64,000 bases of DNA from Nitrobacter sp. NHB1 (GTDB lineage Bacteria; Pseudomonadota; Alphaproteobacteria; Rhizobiales; Xanthobacteraceae). The position numbers and the translations under genes are program-made. Shown here piece after piece: positions 35,437 to 43,242 of this stretch. Location: positions 2,766,001 to 2,830,000 of the forward strand of contig NZ_JBAMDA010000001.1 in the NCBI RefSeq assembly GCF_036964665.1, given 5' to 3'. The notes beneath the pieces were generated by a model. That model worked only from the letters and a program-made list of their open reading frames with translations. It searched no databases and was not told where the DNA came from. Position 1 is the first letter of the stretch, and each line of letters begins with the position of its first letter.

Positions 35437-35584
35437 CGGGAATGGCGATTTTGGCCGGATGCTCCGAGCAAGCCTTTGATTCGGCCCGTGTCCAGGATTA
35501 TAACGCCGCGCCGCATACACCTTCTGTTGAGGGCGCCCGGTGCGCCGCAGCCGGGCTCGCCCGGAATATGAGAGAGACCTGCCG

Positions 35585-36331
35585 ATGGCCGGACATTCCC
35601 AATTCAAGAACATCATGCACCGCAAGGGCAGGCAGGATGCCCAGAAGTCGAAGCTGTTCAGCAAGCTCGCGCGCGAAATCACGGTGGCCGCCAAGTTAGG
35701 GACGCCCGATCCGGCGATGAATGCGCGGCTGCGTGCCGCCATGATCGCGGCGCGGGCGGAAAACATGCCCAAGGACAATATCGAGCGCGCCATCAAGAAG
35801 GCCAGCGGCAACGACGCCGAGAGCTATGACGAACTGCGTTACGAAGGCTACGGCCCCGGCGGCGTCGCCGTCATCATGGAAGTGCTGACCGACAATCGCA
35901 ATCGCGCCGCCTCCGACATCCGCTCGTATTTCACCAAGTGTGGCGGCAATCTCGGTGAAACCGGCTCGGTATCGTTCATGTTCGACCGGCTCGGCGTCGT
36001 CGAATACGGCGCGGACAAGGCCTCGGCCGACGACATGCTGGAGGCCGCCGTTGAGGCCGGCGCCGACGACGTGGTGTCGGGCGAGGGCGGCCACGAAATC
36101 TATGCGTCGCAGGAAACCTTCCGCGACGTCGCCAAGGCGCTCGAAGGCAAGTTCGGCGAGGCGCGCAAGGTGGCCCTGATCTGGAAGCCGCAGAACACCG
36201 TCGCTGTCGATGACAACACCGGCGAGAAGCTCCTCAAGCTGATCGACCTCCTCAACGAACACGACGACGTCCAGAACGTCTATGCCAATTTCGAAGTGTC
36301 CGACGCGCTGATGGCGAAGCTGGGCGGGTAG
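35585..36331 (+). CDS. yebC: YebC/PmpR family regulator (TACO1-like)
   Basis: A 248-residue protein of the YebC family, described as a transcription regulator and, in some members, as a ribosome-associated factor that helps translate proline-rich stretches. It begins [20 protein letters not shown], with [17 protein letters not shown] and the [20 protein letters not shown] block, all typical. The open frame reaches upstream to 35540; ATG 35585 is the conserved start. yebC is classically followed by ruvC; here mgtE lies between them. Confidence 0.94.
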   Translation: MAGHSQFKNIMHRKGRQDAQKSKLFSKLAREITVAAKLGTPDPAMNARLRAAMIAARAENMPKDNIERAIKKASGNDAESYDELRYEGYGPGGVAVIMEVLTDNRNRAASDIRSYFTKCGGNLGETGSVSFMFDRLGVVEYGADKASADDMLEAAVEAGADDVVSGEGGHEIYASQETFRDVAKALEGKFGEARKVALIWKPQNTVAVDDNTGEKLLKLIDLLNEHDDVQNVYANFEVSDALMAKLGG

Positions 36332-36376
36332 CCTTCTTCCGCGGGTGACTGTGACAACATCGTCACCAGAATTTCG

Positions 36377-36491
36377 GCGTCATACGCGGGCATAGCCGTT
36401 CGTAGAACGGCGTCGCTTCCGCTCGCCTATGACCCGCGTATCCATCAATCATCAAAAGGGATGGATTGCCGGGTCAAGCCCGGCAATGACG
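36377..36491. repeat. Dispersed palindromic repeat, family D (copy 3)
   Basis: Left GCGTCATACGCGGGCATAGC, middle CGTTCGTAGAACGGCGTCGC (shared with copy 2), right ATGGATTGCCGGGTCAAGCC then CGGCAATGACG (shared with copy 1). Located between yebC and the mgtE leader, probably ending yebC transcription. Confidence 0.8.
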
Positions 36492-36539
36492 CTTGATATA
36501 ACCACCACGCGATTTTTTCTTGACGCCGTCCGGCTGAAG

Positions 36540-36723
36540 GACCATGTCAGCCACAGCGGGATGCTGCGGCCTCGGTCGCGCGCCCATCACTGGAAACCAC
36601 GACATTATGCCAAGCGACAGTCCAGGTACTTTGCCAGGTACCTTGCCGACAGCGGCGCCGGTCTGAGAGCTTGATGAGCTCACCAGGCCTGCCGTTGCCG
36701 GCAGACCCCGAAGGTGAGCTATG
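36540..36723 (+). promoter_or_regulatory. mgtE leader with a hairpin that masks the ribosome binding site
   Basis: AGCTCACC at 36677-36684 pairs perfectly (8 bp) with GGTGAGCT at 36713-36720, which contains the only Shine-Dalgarno-like sequence of mgtE and touches the start codon. Inside it sits a CTGCCG/CGGCAG hairpin (36689-36694 with 36699-36704). Two rival pairings exist: GAGC 36667-36670 with GCTC 36678-36681, and GGTCTG 36660-36665 with CAGACC 36702-36707. Such mutually exclusive stems in front of a magnesium transporter suggest a translational switch. A TTGACG hexamer (about 36519) may be the promoter, and a 12-base tandem repeat CCAGGTAC(T/C)TTG is at 36622-36645. I could not match the M-box (ykoK) consensus. 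Confidence 0.5.
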
Positions 36724-38088
36724 ATGGATACCTACACCGCCACGGACGGAGACCTCGATGTGTTCGCGCTGGCCTCGCGCCTGAGCGACGGCCATGTCGC
36801 CGACAACGTCGAAATCCTCAACCAGCTCGAGCCGCGGGACGCAGCCGCGGTGCTGGTGCTGCTGCCAGTCGATATTTCGGTCGAGATTCTCGACAAGCCG
36901 GAACTGAACTTCGGCCCCGAGATCGTCGAGGCGCTGCCGCGGCAGACCGCGACCCTCATGCTGGCCGGTATGTCGGCCGACATGGCCGCCGACATCGTGC
37001 AGCAGCTCGAGGAGCCGGCCCGTACCGAGTTGATGCAGGGGCTCGACGCGGCAACGCGCACGACCATCGAGGGCCTGCTCGCCTACCCGGAAAACACCGC
37101 GGGCGCGATGATGACGACCGAGTTCGTCAGCGTGCCCGCGACCTGGACCGTGGAGCGCACCTTGCAGCACATCCGCCAGGTCGAGCGCACCCGCGAGACG
37201 GTCTATGCCATTTATGTCCTGGATGCCTTCACCCGACGCCTGGTCGGCGCGGTGTCGCTGCGGCGGTTGATCGCCGGCGAGCCTTCGGCCAGGATCGCCG
37301 ATCTGGCGCGCTCGCCGATCACCACCTCGCCGCTGATAGACCGCGAGGAGGTGGCGCGGCTGATCTCGCGGCACGACATGCTGGCGGTGCCCGTGATCGA
37401 CAAGGCCGGGCATGTACTCGGCATCGTCACGGTCGACGACATCATCGACGCCATCATCGAGGAAAATACCGAGGACGTGCAGAAGTTCGGCGGCATGGCG
37501 GCGACCGACGAGCCTTATCTGCAGGTCGGGCTCGCGGCGATGATTCGCAAGCGCGGCGGCTGGCTCGCGGTGCTGTTTCTCGGCGAGATGCTGACCGCCA
37601 GCGCCATGCAGCACTTCGAGGGCGAACTGGAAAAGGCCATCGTGCTGACGCTGTTCATACCGCTGATCATGAGTTCCGGCGGTAATTCCGGGTCGCAGGC
37701 GACCTCGCTGCTGATCCGGGCGCTGGCGCTGCGTGAAGTGAAACTCGGCGACTGGTGGCGCGTCGCCTTTCGCGAACTGCCGACGGGACTGATCCTCGGC
37801 GCCATGCTGGGCGCGATCGGTATCGTTCGCGTCGTGGCCTGGCAGAAGCTCGGCATCTACGACTATGGCGAGCACTGGATACTGGTCGGGCTGACCGTCG
37901 CGGCCGCGCTGATCGGTGTCGTGACCTTCGGCTCGGTGGCGGGATCGATGCTGCCGTTCATCCTGCAACGCGCCGGCTTCGACCCCGCCAGCGCCTCGGC
38001 GCCGTTCGTCGCCACGCTGGTCGATGTCACCGGCCTGATGATCTATTTCAGCGTCGCACTGCTGATTTTGCGCGGGACGCTGCTGTAG
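36724..38088 (+). CDS. mgtE: Magnesium transporter MgtE
   Basis: A 454-residue Mg2+ channel of the inner membrane. Layout: MgtE N-domain (about 15-125), two CBS domains (about 135-260, ending VTVDDIIDAIIEENTEDVQK), then five membrane helices (about 285-454). The pore signature FIPLIMSSGGNSGSQATSLL and the final PFVATLVDVTGLMIYF helix with its ion-path Asp are intact. Two ATGs in tandem (36721, 36724); the second is better spaced from the GGTGAG at 36713-36718. It lies between yebC and ruvC, a position where most relatives have no gene, with its own leader and a palindromic repeat on each side. Confidence 0.93.
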   Translation: MDTYTATDGDLDVFALASRLSDGHVADNVEILNQLEPRDAAAVLVLLPVDISVEILDKPELNFGPEIVEALPRQTATLMLAGMSADMAADIVQQLEEPARTELMQGLDAATRTTIEGLLAYPENTAGAMMTTEFVSVPATWTVERTLQHIRQVERTRETVYAIYVLDAFTRRLVGAVSLRRLIAGEPSARIADLARSPITTSPLIDREEVARLISRHDMLAVPVIDKAGHVLGIVTVDDIIDAIIEENTEDVQKFGGMAATDEPYLQVGLAAMIRKRGGWLAVLFLGEMLTASAMQHFEGELEKAIVLTLFIPLIMSSGGNSGSQATSLLIRALALREVKLGDWWRVAFRELPTGLILGAMLGAIGIVRVVAWQKLGIYDYGEHWILVGLTVAAALIGVVTFGSVAGSMLPFILQRAGFDPASASAPFVATLVDVTGLMIYFSVALLILRGTLL

Positions 38089-38110
38089 GCGATCAAACCA
38101 AACCACTATT

Positions 38111-38190
38111 CCCGTCATTGCGAGCGAAGCGAAGCAATCCAGCAGCCACAAGCGAGACTGGATTGCTTCGCTTCGCTCGCAATGACGGGA
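38111..38190. repeat. Dispersed palindromic repeat, family A (copy 3, perfect)
   Basis: Arms CCCGTCATTGCGAGCGAAGC then GAAGCAATCCAG (38111-38142) and their exact reverse complement (38158-38189) give a perfect 32-bp inverted repeat around a loop of about 15 bases. It sits right after the mgtE stop and before ruvC. Confidence 0.9.
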
Positions 38191-38199
38191 GAGGTCAGT

Positions 38200-38214
38200 G
38201 TTTCAACGTGAAAC
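38200..38214. promoter_or_regulatory. Dyad upstream of ruvC
   Basis: GTTTCA-ACG-TGAAAC is a perfect 15-base inverted repeat about 60 bases before the ruvC start. It does not match the alphaproteobacterial LexA box (GAAC-N7-GAAC). It may be an operator or chance. Confidence 0.3.
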
Positions 38215-38275
38215 CGTGCTGTTGCAGACAAATTGCCGGGGCGGACGTGAAGCACCGCTTGCGCTAACATGGGCC

Positions 38276-38791
38276 ATGATCTCGTCACCGATTCGCATTC
38301 TGGGCATCGACCCCGGCCTGCGCCGCACCGGCTGGGGCGTGCTCGACGTCGAGGGCAACCGGCTGATGTTCGTAGGCTGCGGCTCGGTAGAGACGCGCGA
38401 AGGTATCGCGCTGGCGAGCCGGCTGCTGGCGATCCATGAAGGGCTCGGCCGGGTACTCGACGAGTTCCGCCCGGCGGAGGCGGCGATCGAGCAGACCTTC
38501 GTCAACAAGGACGGCGTGGCGACGCTGAAACTCGGACAGGCGCGCGGCGTCGCGATGCTGGCGCCGGCGATGTTCGGCATCGAGGTTTCGGAATACGCGC
38601 CCAATCAGGTGAAGAAGACCGTGGTCGGCGCGGGCCACGCCGACAAGACCCAGATCCAGGCCATGCTGAAAATCCTGCTGCCCAAAGCCGACCCGAAGAG
38701 CGCCGACGCCGCCGACGCGCTCGCCATCGCCATCACCCACGCGCATCACCGTGGCGCTGCGGCGCTGCGGCGGAAGGTGGCGGGCGCATGA
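38276..38791 (+). CDS. ruvC: Crossover junction endodeoxyribonuclease RuvC
   Basis: Resolves Holliday junctions by symmetric nicking. The 171-residue protein has all four acidic catalytic residues in their motifs: [14 protein letters not shown] (first Asp), [11 protein letters not shown] (Glu), and [17 protein letters not shown] (two Asp). The open frame begins at 38198, but ATG 38276 gives the conserved N-terminus. It overlaps ruvA by 4 bases (ATGA at 38788-38791). Confidence 0.95.
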   Translation: MISSPIRILGIDPGLRRTGWGVLDVEGNRLMFVGCGSVETREGIALASRLLAIHEGLGRVLDEFRPAEAAIEQTFVNKDGVATLKLGQARGVAMLAPAMFGIEVSEYAPNQVKKTVVGAGHADKTQIQAMLKILLPKADPKSADAADALAIAITHAHHRGAAALRRKVAGA

Positions 38792-39405
38792 TCGGCAAAC
38801 TCAAGGGGATCATCGACTCTTACGGCGAGGATTACGTGATCCTCGATGTCGGCGGCGTCGGCTATCAGGTGCATTGCGCATCGCGCACGCTGCAGGCGCT
38901 GCCGGTGCCGAGCGAGGCGGCGGTGTTGTCGATCGAGACCTATGTGCGCGAGGACCAGATCAAGCTGTTCGGCTTCCGCACCGACCACGAGCGCGAATGG
39001 TTTCGCCTGCTGCAGACGGTGCAGGGCGTCGGCGCGCGGGTGGCGCTCGCGGTGCTCGGCACGCTGTCGCCGGCCGACCTCGCCAATGCCATTGCCTTGC
39101 GCGACAAGGCGTCGGTGGCGCGCACGCCGGGTGTCGGCCCGAAGGTGGCCGAACGCATCGTCACCGAACTGAAGGACAAGGCGCCGGCCTTCGCCAACGT
39201 CGATCCCGCCATTGTGCATCTTGCAGGCGCCCTCGACGATCAGCGCGCGCCGGGTCCGGTGCGGGATGCGATCTCCGCGCTGGTCAATCTCGGCTACGGC
39301 CAGCCGCAGGCGGCCGCGGCGATTGCCGCCGCATCTCGCAGCGCCGGTGAGAATGCCGAGGCCGCGCAACTGATCCGGCTGGGCTTGAAGGAGCTGGCGA
39401 AGTGA
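38788..39405 (+). CDS. ruvA: Holliday junction branch migration protein RuvA
   Basis: Tetrameric junction-recognition subunit of the RuvAB branch migration motor. 205 residues: N-terminal OB domain ([20 protein letters not shown]), helix-hairpin-helix domain (about 70-140: [18 protein letters not shown] and [21 protein letters not shown]), and the flexible-linked C-terminal domain III ([21 protein letters not shown]) that contacts RuvB. Co-translated with ruvC. The ruvB gene follows after 181 bases that carry a palindromic repeat. Confidence 0.95.
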   Translation: MIGKLKGIIDSYGEDYVILDVGGVGYQVHCASRTLQALPVPSEAAVLSIETYVREDQIKLFGFRTDHEREWFRLLQTVQGVGARVALAVLGTLSPADLANAIALRDKASVARTPGVGPKVAERIVTELKDKAPAFANVDPAIVHLAGALDDQRAPGPVRDAISALVNLGYGQPQAAAAIAAASRSAGENAEAAQLIRLGLKELAK

Positions 39406-39455
39406 GTGTGTGCGCTCTGGACGTGGAATGCATCGTCGCGGCGCAGGGTGGCCTG

Positions 39456-39558
39456 CTCTCTCCCCCCTTGTGGGGGAGAGGTGGAGAGGGGGGTAAGTTT
39501 CAAACTCAGCATGTGTGGTTTACCCCCCTCCCTGACCCTCCCCCACAAGGGGGGAGGG
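39456..39558. repeat. Long G/C-rich inverted repeat between ruvA and ruvB
   Basis: Left arm 39456-39495 (CTCTCCCCCCTTGTGGGGGA ... GGAGAGGGGGGTAA) and right arm 39519-39558 (TTTACCCCCCTCCCTGACCC ... CCACAAGGGGGGAGGG) pair over about 40 bases with few mismatches; each arm also contains its own CCCC-TTGTG-GGGG mini-hairpin. A structure of this strength inside the ruv operon could reduce ruvB transcription or stabilise the upstream mRNA. Confidence 0.85.
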
Positions 39559-39586
39559 AACGGAAACGCCGCGCGGAAGCCATCGC

Positions 39587-40627
39587 ATGACAACACCCCC
39601 CCGCATCGTCACGCCTGAGCGCCGGTCCGATGATGTCGGCGACACCACGCTGCGGCCGCAAAAGCTGTCCGAGTTCGTCGGCCAGGCGCAGGCCCGCGCC
39701 AATCTGCAAATCTTCATTGATGCCGCGCGCAAGCGCAAAGAGGCGCTCGATCACGTGCTGTTTGTTGGTCCCCCCGGCCTCGGCAAGACCACGCTGGCGC
39801 AGATCGTCGCACGCGAACTCGGCGTCGGCTTTCGCGCCACTTCCGGCCCCGTGATCGCCAAGGCCGGCGATCTCGCAGCGCTTCTGACCAACTTAGAGGA
39901 GCGCGACGTTTTGTTCATCGACGAGATTCATCGCCTCTCGCCGGCGGTGGAGGAGGTGCTCTATCCGGCGATGGAGGATTTCCAGCTCGATCTCATCATC
40001 GGCGAGGGGCCGGCGGCCCGCTCGGTCAAGATCGAGCTTTCGAAGTTCACGCTGGTCGGCGCCACCACGCGCGCGGGCCTTCTCACCAATCCGCTGCGCG
40101 ACCGTTTCGGGATTCCGGTGCGGCTGAATTTCTACACCGAGGGTGAACTGGAGAAGATCGTCAGCCGCGGCGCCCGTGTTCTCGATGTCGGCATGACACC
40201 GGACGGCGCCAACGAGATCGCCCGCCGCGCCCGCGGCACGCCGCGGATCGCAGGGCGGCTGTTGCGCCGCGTGCGCGATTTTGCTTCCGCCGCCGATGCG
40301 GCGTCGATCGACCGTAAGATCGCCGATCATGCGCTCGGCGCGCTGGAAGTCGACGCGGCCGGTCTCGATGCGATGGACCGCCGCTATCTCACCACCATCG
40401 CGCTGAATTACGGCGGCGGGCCGGTCGGCGTCGAGACCATGGCGGCGGCGCTGTCGGAGCCGCGCGACGCCATCGAGGACATCATCGAGCCGTTCCTGAT
40501 CCAGTGCGGCTACCTGCAGCGCACCCCGCGCGGACGGCTGCTCACCTCGCACGCCTTCCGCCATCTCGGCCTGACTGAGCCCTCGCGCGATCCGTCGCAG
40601 TTCGGATTGTTCGGCGGGGAGGAGTGA
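39587..40627 (+). CDS. ruvB: Holliday junction DNA helicase RuvB
   Basis: AAA+ motor that drives branch migration with RuvA. 346 residues with [19 protein letters not shown] at the start, Walker [13 protein letters not shown], Walker [15 protein letters not shown], sensor 1 [20 protein letters not shown], and the winged-helix C-terminal domain ([16 protein letters not shown]). ATG 39587 is used. Its stop overlaps the GTG at which the decayed hicA frame begins (GTGA, 40624-40627). Confidence 0.95.
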   Translation: MTTPPRIVTPERRSDDVGDTTLRPQKLSEFVGQAQARANLQIFIDAARKRKEALDHVLFVGPPGLGKTTLAQIVARELGVGFRATSGPVIAKAGDLAALLTNLEERDVLFIDEIHRLSPAVEEVLYPAMEDFQLDLIIGEGPAARSVKIELSKFTLVGATTRAGLLTNPLRDRFGIPVRLNFYTEGELEKIVSRGARVLDVGMTPDGANEIARRARGTPRIAGRLLRRVRDFASAADAASIDRKIADHALGALEVDAAGLDAMDRRYLTTIALNYGGGPVGVETMAAALSEPRDAIEDIIEPFLIQCGYLQRTPRGRLLTSHAFRHLGLTEPSRDPSQFGLFGGEE

Positions 40628-40870
40628 TAGCTGGCGATCTGCTTGAGCAGATGCGGCGAAATCCGTCCGGGGACTGGACGATCGGCGACGTGGAGAAACT
40701 ATGCTGCGTCCACGGCTTGCAATTTCGCGCTGGCAAGGGCACGTCGGATTGTCACGCGAAGCATTCCGGCCGCCGCCGAAATCCTGACAATTCCGGCACG
40801 ACGTCCGATCAAACCGGTCTACATTCGCAAGCTCGTGCACTATATAGAGACCTACGGAGGCTTGCGATGA
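40624..40870 (+). pseudogene. HicA-family toxin gene, frameshifted
   Basis: The first part is in one frame (from GTG 40624 or ATG 40651): MRRNPSGDWTIGDVEKLCCV then HGLQFRAGKGTS. The second part is in the +1 frame and ends at TGA 40868-40870: VTRSIPAAAEILTIPARRPI then KPVYIRKLVHYIE. Joined, they match the HicA mRNA-interferase subfamily (DWxIxDVxxLCxxHGL ... TIPARRPIKPVYIRKLV). The break is at about 40744-40758, at TCGGATTGTCACG, where one base too many is present; the catalytic His of the GSH motif also reads Asp there. The toxin should be inactive unless this is a sequencing error or a frameshift site. It overlaps hicB by ATGA exactly as an intact hicAB pair would. Confidence 0.72.
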
Positions 40871-41088
40871 AACTCGAATATGCCGTTCGGATAGACCGGT
40901 TGGCGGATACTGACGGCGGGGGCTATCTTGCGACTGTGCCCGAACTTCCCGGATGCATGTCCGACGGGGCTACCCCCGAAGAAGCGCTCCGGAATGTGCA
41001 GCAAGCCATCGCGTCGTGGATCGAATCCGCCGAGGAATGGAAGCAGGACGTGCCCAAGCCTGCGCCGCCGCTGGCCCGCGCCGGATAG
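40867..41088 (+). CDS. hicB: HicB-family antitoxin
   Basis: A 73-residue protein with the partial RNase-H-like HicB fold: YAVRIDRLADTDGGGYLATV then PELPGCMSDGATPEEALRNV then QQAIASWIESA. In HicAB pairs HicB binds and blocks HicA. There is no C-terminal DNA-binding helix, so autoregulation by this protein is doubtful. GGAGG at 40857-40861 precedes ATG 40867. The cognate toxin just upstream is frameshifted, leaving HicB as an orphan; it is intact with no sign of decay. Confidence 0.85.
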   Translation: MKLEYAVRIDRLADTDGGGYLATVPELPGCMSDGATPEEALRNVQQAIASWIESAEEWKQDVPKPAPPLARAG

Positions 41089-41102
41089 GACAGCGGATAT
41101 CG

Positions 41103-41549
41103 ATGACCGCCCACCTCGACGGTGCGATCCGCGCCGGCAGGCATCACATGCAGATCCGCGTGTACTATGAGGACACGGATTTTACGGGCCTCGTCTATCA
41201 CGCCAACTATCTGCGCTTCATGGAGCGCGGGCGCAGCAATTATCTGCGGCTGCTCGGCGCCGACCAGCGCGCGCTGTTCGCGGAGGCCGAAAGCGAGGCG
41301 CCGGGTTTTGCCTTCGTGGTGCGCTCGATGCAGCTTGAGTTTCTGAAATCCGCGCGGATGGACGACGTGCTCGACATCGTGACGCGGCCGCTGGATGTCC
41401 GCGGCGCCTCGATCACGCTGCATCAGGAGGTGAGGCGCGGCGAGGCGCTGCTGCTGGACGCCAGGGTGAAGGTGGCGTTCGTTTCGGAGGGACGCGCGAA
41501 GCCAATTCCGAAGCCGTTGCGGCTGGCAATGAAGGCGGATCAACTCTGA
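41103..41549 (+). CDS. ybgC: Tol-Pal system acyl-CoA thioesterase YbgC
   Basis: A 148-residue hotdog-fold thioesterase, a standard member of the tol-pal gene cluster, acting on acyl-CoA or acyl-ACP at the inner membrane. The catalytic region VYYEDTDFTGLVYHANYLRF then MERGR has the essential Asp. The open frame goes back to 40953; ATG 41103 is chosen by homology (MTAHLDGAIRAGRHHMQIRV), with ATG 41148 (MQIRVYYED) as alternative. The C-terminal 73 residues are duplicated downstream at 42182-42403. Four extra genes separate it from tolQ. Confidence 0.92.
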   Translation: MTAHLDGAIRAGRHHMQIRVYYEDTDFTGLVYHANYLRFMERGRSNYLRLLGADQRALFAEAESEAPGFAFVVRSMQLEFLKSARMDDVLDIVTRPLDVRGASITLHQEVRRGEALLLDARVKVAFVSEGRAKPIPKPLRLAMKADQL

Positions 41550-41710
41550 TCACCGGCGATCGGGTTTCGAAATCCGGCCATGATGGAGCCGAAAAAATCC
41601 TTCATGTGATGTCGGATTGCGGCGGGTCCATTCGTCCTCGGGTGAATATCCCGGCGGAACCTGCCATTTTGGCTGGCGAGATCGCCTCGCGCCATCAACT
41701 GGAGCATGCA

Positions 41711-42181
41711 ATGCAGATCACCCCATGCCTTTTGTTCGACACGCAGGCCGAAGAGGCCGCAAAGTTTTATGTCTCGGTGTTCAAGAACTCGAAAATCACC
41801 GAAACGTCGTATTACGGCGAGAGCGGCCCCATGCCTGCCGGCACCGTCCTGATGGTCGGCTTCGAGCTGAACGGGAACGGCTTCCAGGCGCTCAACTGCG
41901 GTACGCAGTTCAAGTTCAACGAGGCGATCTCGCTCAGTGTCGACTGCAAATCGCAGGAAGAGGTCGACTATTTCTGGGACAAGCTGACGGCGGACGGCGG
42001 CGCACCCGTGCAGTGCGGCTGGCTCAAGGACAAGTATGGCGTGTCCTGGCAGATCGTGCCGGATGTGATGCCGCGCCTTCTGAAAGATCCCGATCGCGCC
42101 AAGGCCAACCGCGCCATGCAGGCGATGATGAAGATGAAGAAGATCGTCATCGCCGATATCGAGGCGGCGGCGCGGGGGTAG
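41711..42181 (+). CDS. VOC-superfamily protein (PhnB-like), copy 1
   Basis: A 156-residue vicinal-oxygen-chelate fold protein of the PhnB / 3-demethylubiquinone-9 3-methyltransferase-like Pfam family, a name that does not imply that activity. Features: CLLFDTQAEEAAKFYVSVF, the conserved SYYGE, FNEAISLSVDCKSQEEVDYF then WDKLTADGG, and the GWLKDKYGVSWQIVPDVMP block. No enzyme function can be assigned. The frame opens at 41606 but ATG 41711 is the homologous start. The stop (TAG 42179-42181) touches the ATG of the ybgC fragment. Confidence 0.88.
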   Translation: MQITPCLLFDTQAEEAAKFYVSVFKNSKITETSYYGESGPMPAGTVLMVGFELNGNGFQALNCGTQFKFNEAISLSVDCKSQEEVDYFWDKLTADGGAPVQCGWLKDKYGVSWQIVPDVMPRLLKDPDRAKANRAMQAMMKMKKIVIADIEAAARG

Positions 42182-42403
42182 ATGCGGCTTGAGTTTCTGA
42201 AACCCGCGCGGATGGACGACGTGCTCGACATCGTAACGCGGCCGCTGGATGTCCGCGGCGCCTCGATCACGTTGCATCAGGAGGTGAGGCGCGGCGAGGC
42301 ACTGCTGCTGGATGCCAGAGTGAAGGTGGCGTTTGTTTCCGGCGGGCAGGCGAAGCCTATACCGAAGCCGTTGCGGCTGGCAATGAAGGCGGATCAACTC
42401 TGA
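42182..42403 (+). pseudogene. Duplicated C-terminal fragment of ybgC
   Basis: Frame of 73 residues (MRLEFLKPARMDDVLDIVTR ... LAMKADQL) nearly identical to residues 76-148 of YbgC. It lacks the catalytic Asp and the first half of the hotdog fold, so cannot be a thioesterase alone. The open frame is undamaged and its ATG abuts the VOC-1 stop, so it could be translated by reinitiation. Differences from ybgC are mostly silent apart from a cluster near the end (SEGRA versus SGGQA). Confidence 0.85.
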
Positions 42404-42539
42404 TCACCGGCGATCACGTTCACAAAATCGGATTGTTCAGGCCGCGCCGGGGCGCGAAGATCATGCCTCGTCGGAACCCGTCGGTTGCTGGCGAGTTGCC
42501 TTGCAAGCATCAACTTGCATGCAACGATTGGAGCGCGCC

Positions 42540-43013
42540 ATGCCCAAAATCACTCCCTTCCTTTGGTTCGATACGCAGGCCGAGGAAGCCGCAAAGTTCT
42601 ACGTCTCGGTGTTCGGCAATTCGAAGATTGTCGAAACGTCGTATTACGGCGAAGGCAGCTCGCAGCCGGCCGGAACGGTGCTGACCGTCGAGTTCGAACT
42701 CGACGGCACCCGCTTCCTGGCGTTGAACGGCGGCCCGCATTTCCAGTTCAGTGAGGCGACCTCGTTCAGCATCGACTGCAAGTCGCAGGACGAGATCGAT
42801 TACTACTGGAACAAACTCACCGCCGATGGCGGCGGTCCGCTCAAGGGGGGCTGGCTCAAGGACCGGTTCGGCGTGTCATGGCAGGTGGTGCCGGATATGA
42901 TGCCGCGCCTGTTGCAGGATCCGGATCGCGCCAAGGCCAGCCGCGCCATCAAGGCGATGCTGAAGATGAAAAAGATCATCATCGCCGATATCGAGGCGGC
43001 GGCGCAGGGATGA
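42540..43013 (+). CDS. VOC-superfamily protein (PhnB-like), copy 2
   Basis: A 157-residue paralogue of the gene at 41711, with MPKITPFLWFDTQAEEAAKF, SYYGEG, SFSIDCKSQDEIDYYWNKLT and the same C-terminal MLKMKKIIIADIEAAAQG. The first strand has FLWFDTQ, the more usual family form, where copy 1 has CLLFDTQ. ATG 42540 is the homologous start. It arose by the tandem duplication that also copied the end of ybgC. Confidence 0.88.
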   Translation: MPKITPFLWFDTQAEEAAKFYVSVFGNSKIVETSYYGEGSSQPAGTVLTVEFELDGTRFLALNGGPHFQFSEATSFSIDCKSQDEIDYYWNKLTADGGGPLKGGWLKDRFGVSWQVVPDMMPRLLQDPDRAKASRAIKAMLKMKKIIIADIEAAAQG

Positions 43014-43242
43014 TCTTCTCGCGAAGAAAGCATGACCCGGCCGTCATCGTCCGGCTTAACCGGACGATCCAGTAAATACAATCGCATCATGTCGATATCG
43101 ATCGAGCGGAATACTGGATGCCCGCCTGTGCGGGCATGACAGCCGGCTGGCGCCTCGCCTTGCCTCGCACATTTTCATGTGCACAATTGCGCATCGGAGA
43201 ATGACAGCAAGCTTTTCGGCATTGAGCAAAGGACAGACGATC

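Larger units (their letters stand above)
41331..43013 (+). repeat. Tandem duplication: 3' half of ybgC plus a VOC gene, two copies
   Basis: Copy 1 is the ybgC 3' end (41331-41549), a 161-base spacer and VOC gene 1 (41711-42181). Copy 2 is the ybgC fragment (42185-42403), a 136-base spacer and VOC gene 2 (42540-43013). By eye the ybgC parts differ at only about fifteen of about 220 positions, and similarity goes on through TGATCACCGGCGATC after the stop, while the two VOC proteins are only roughly 70 percent identical. Confidence 0.85.

Noticed and set aside
36540-36720. M-box (ykoK) riboswitch in front of mgtE
   Set aside because: I looked for the conserved M-box core and could not align it with confidence; I therefore describe only the masking stem that is visible.
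41550-41710. Separate small gene between ybgC and the first VOC gene
   Set aside because: The open frame from 41606 is only an upstream extension of the VOC gene; the conserved VOC start is at 41711.
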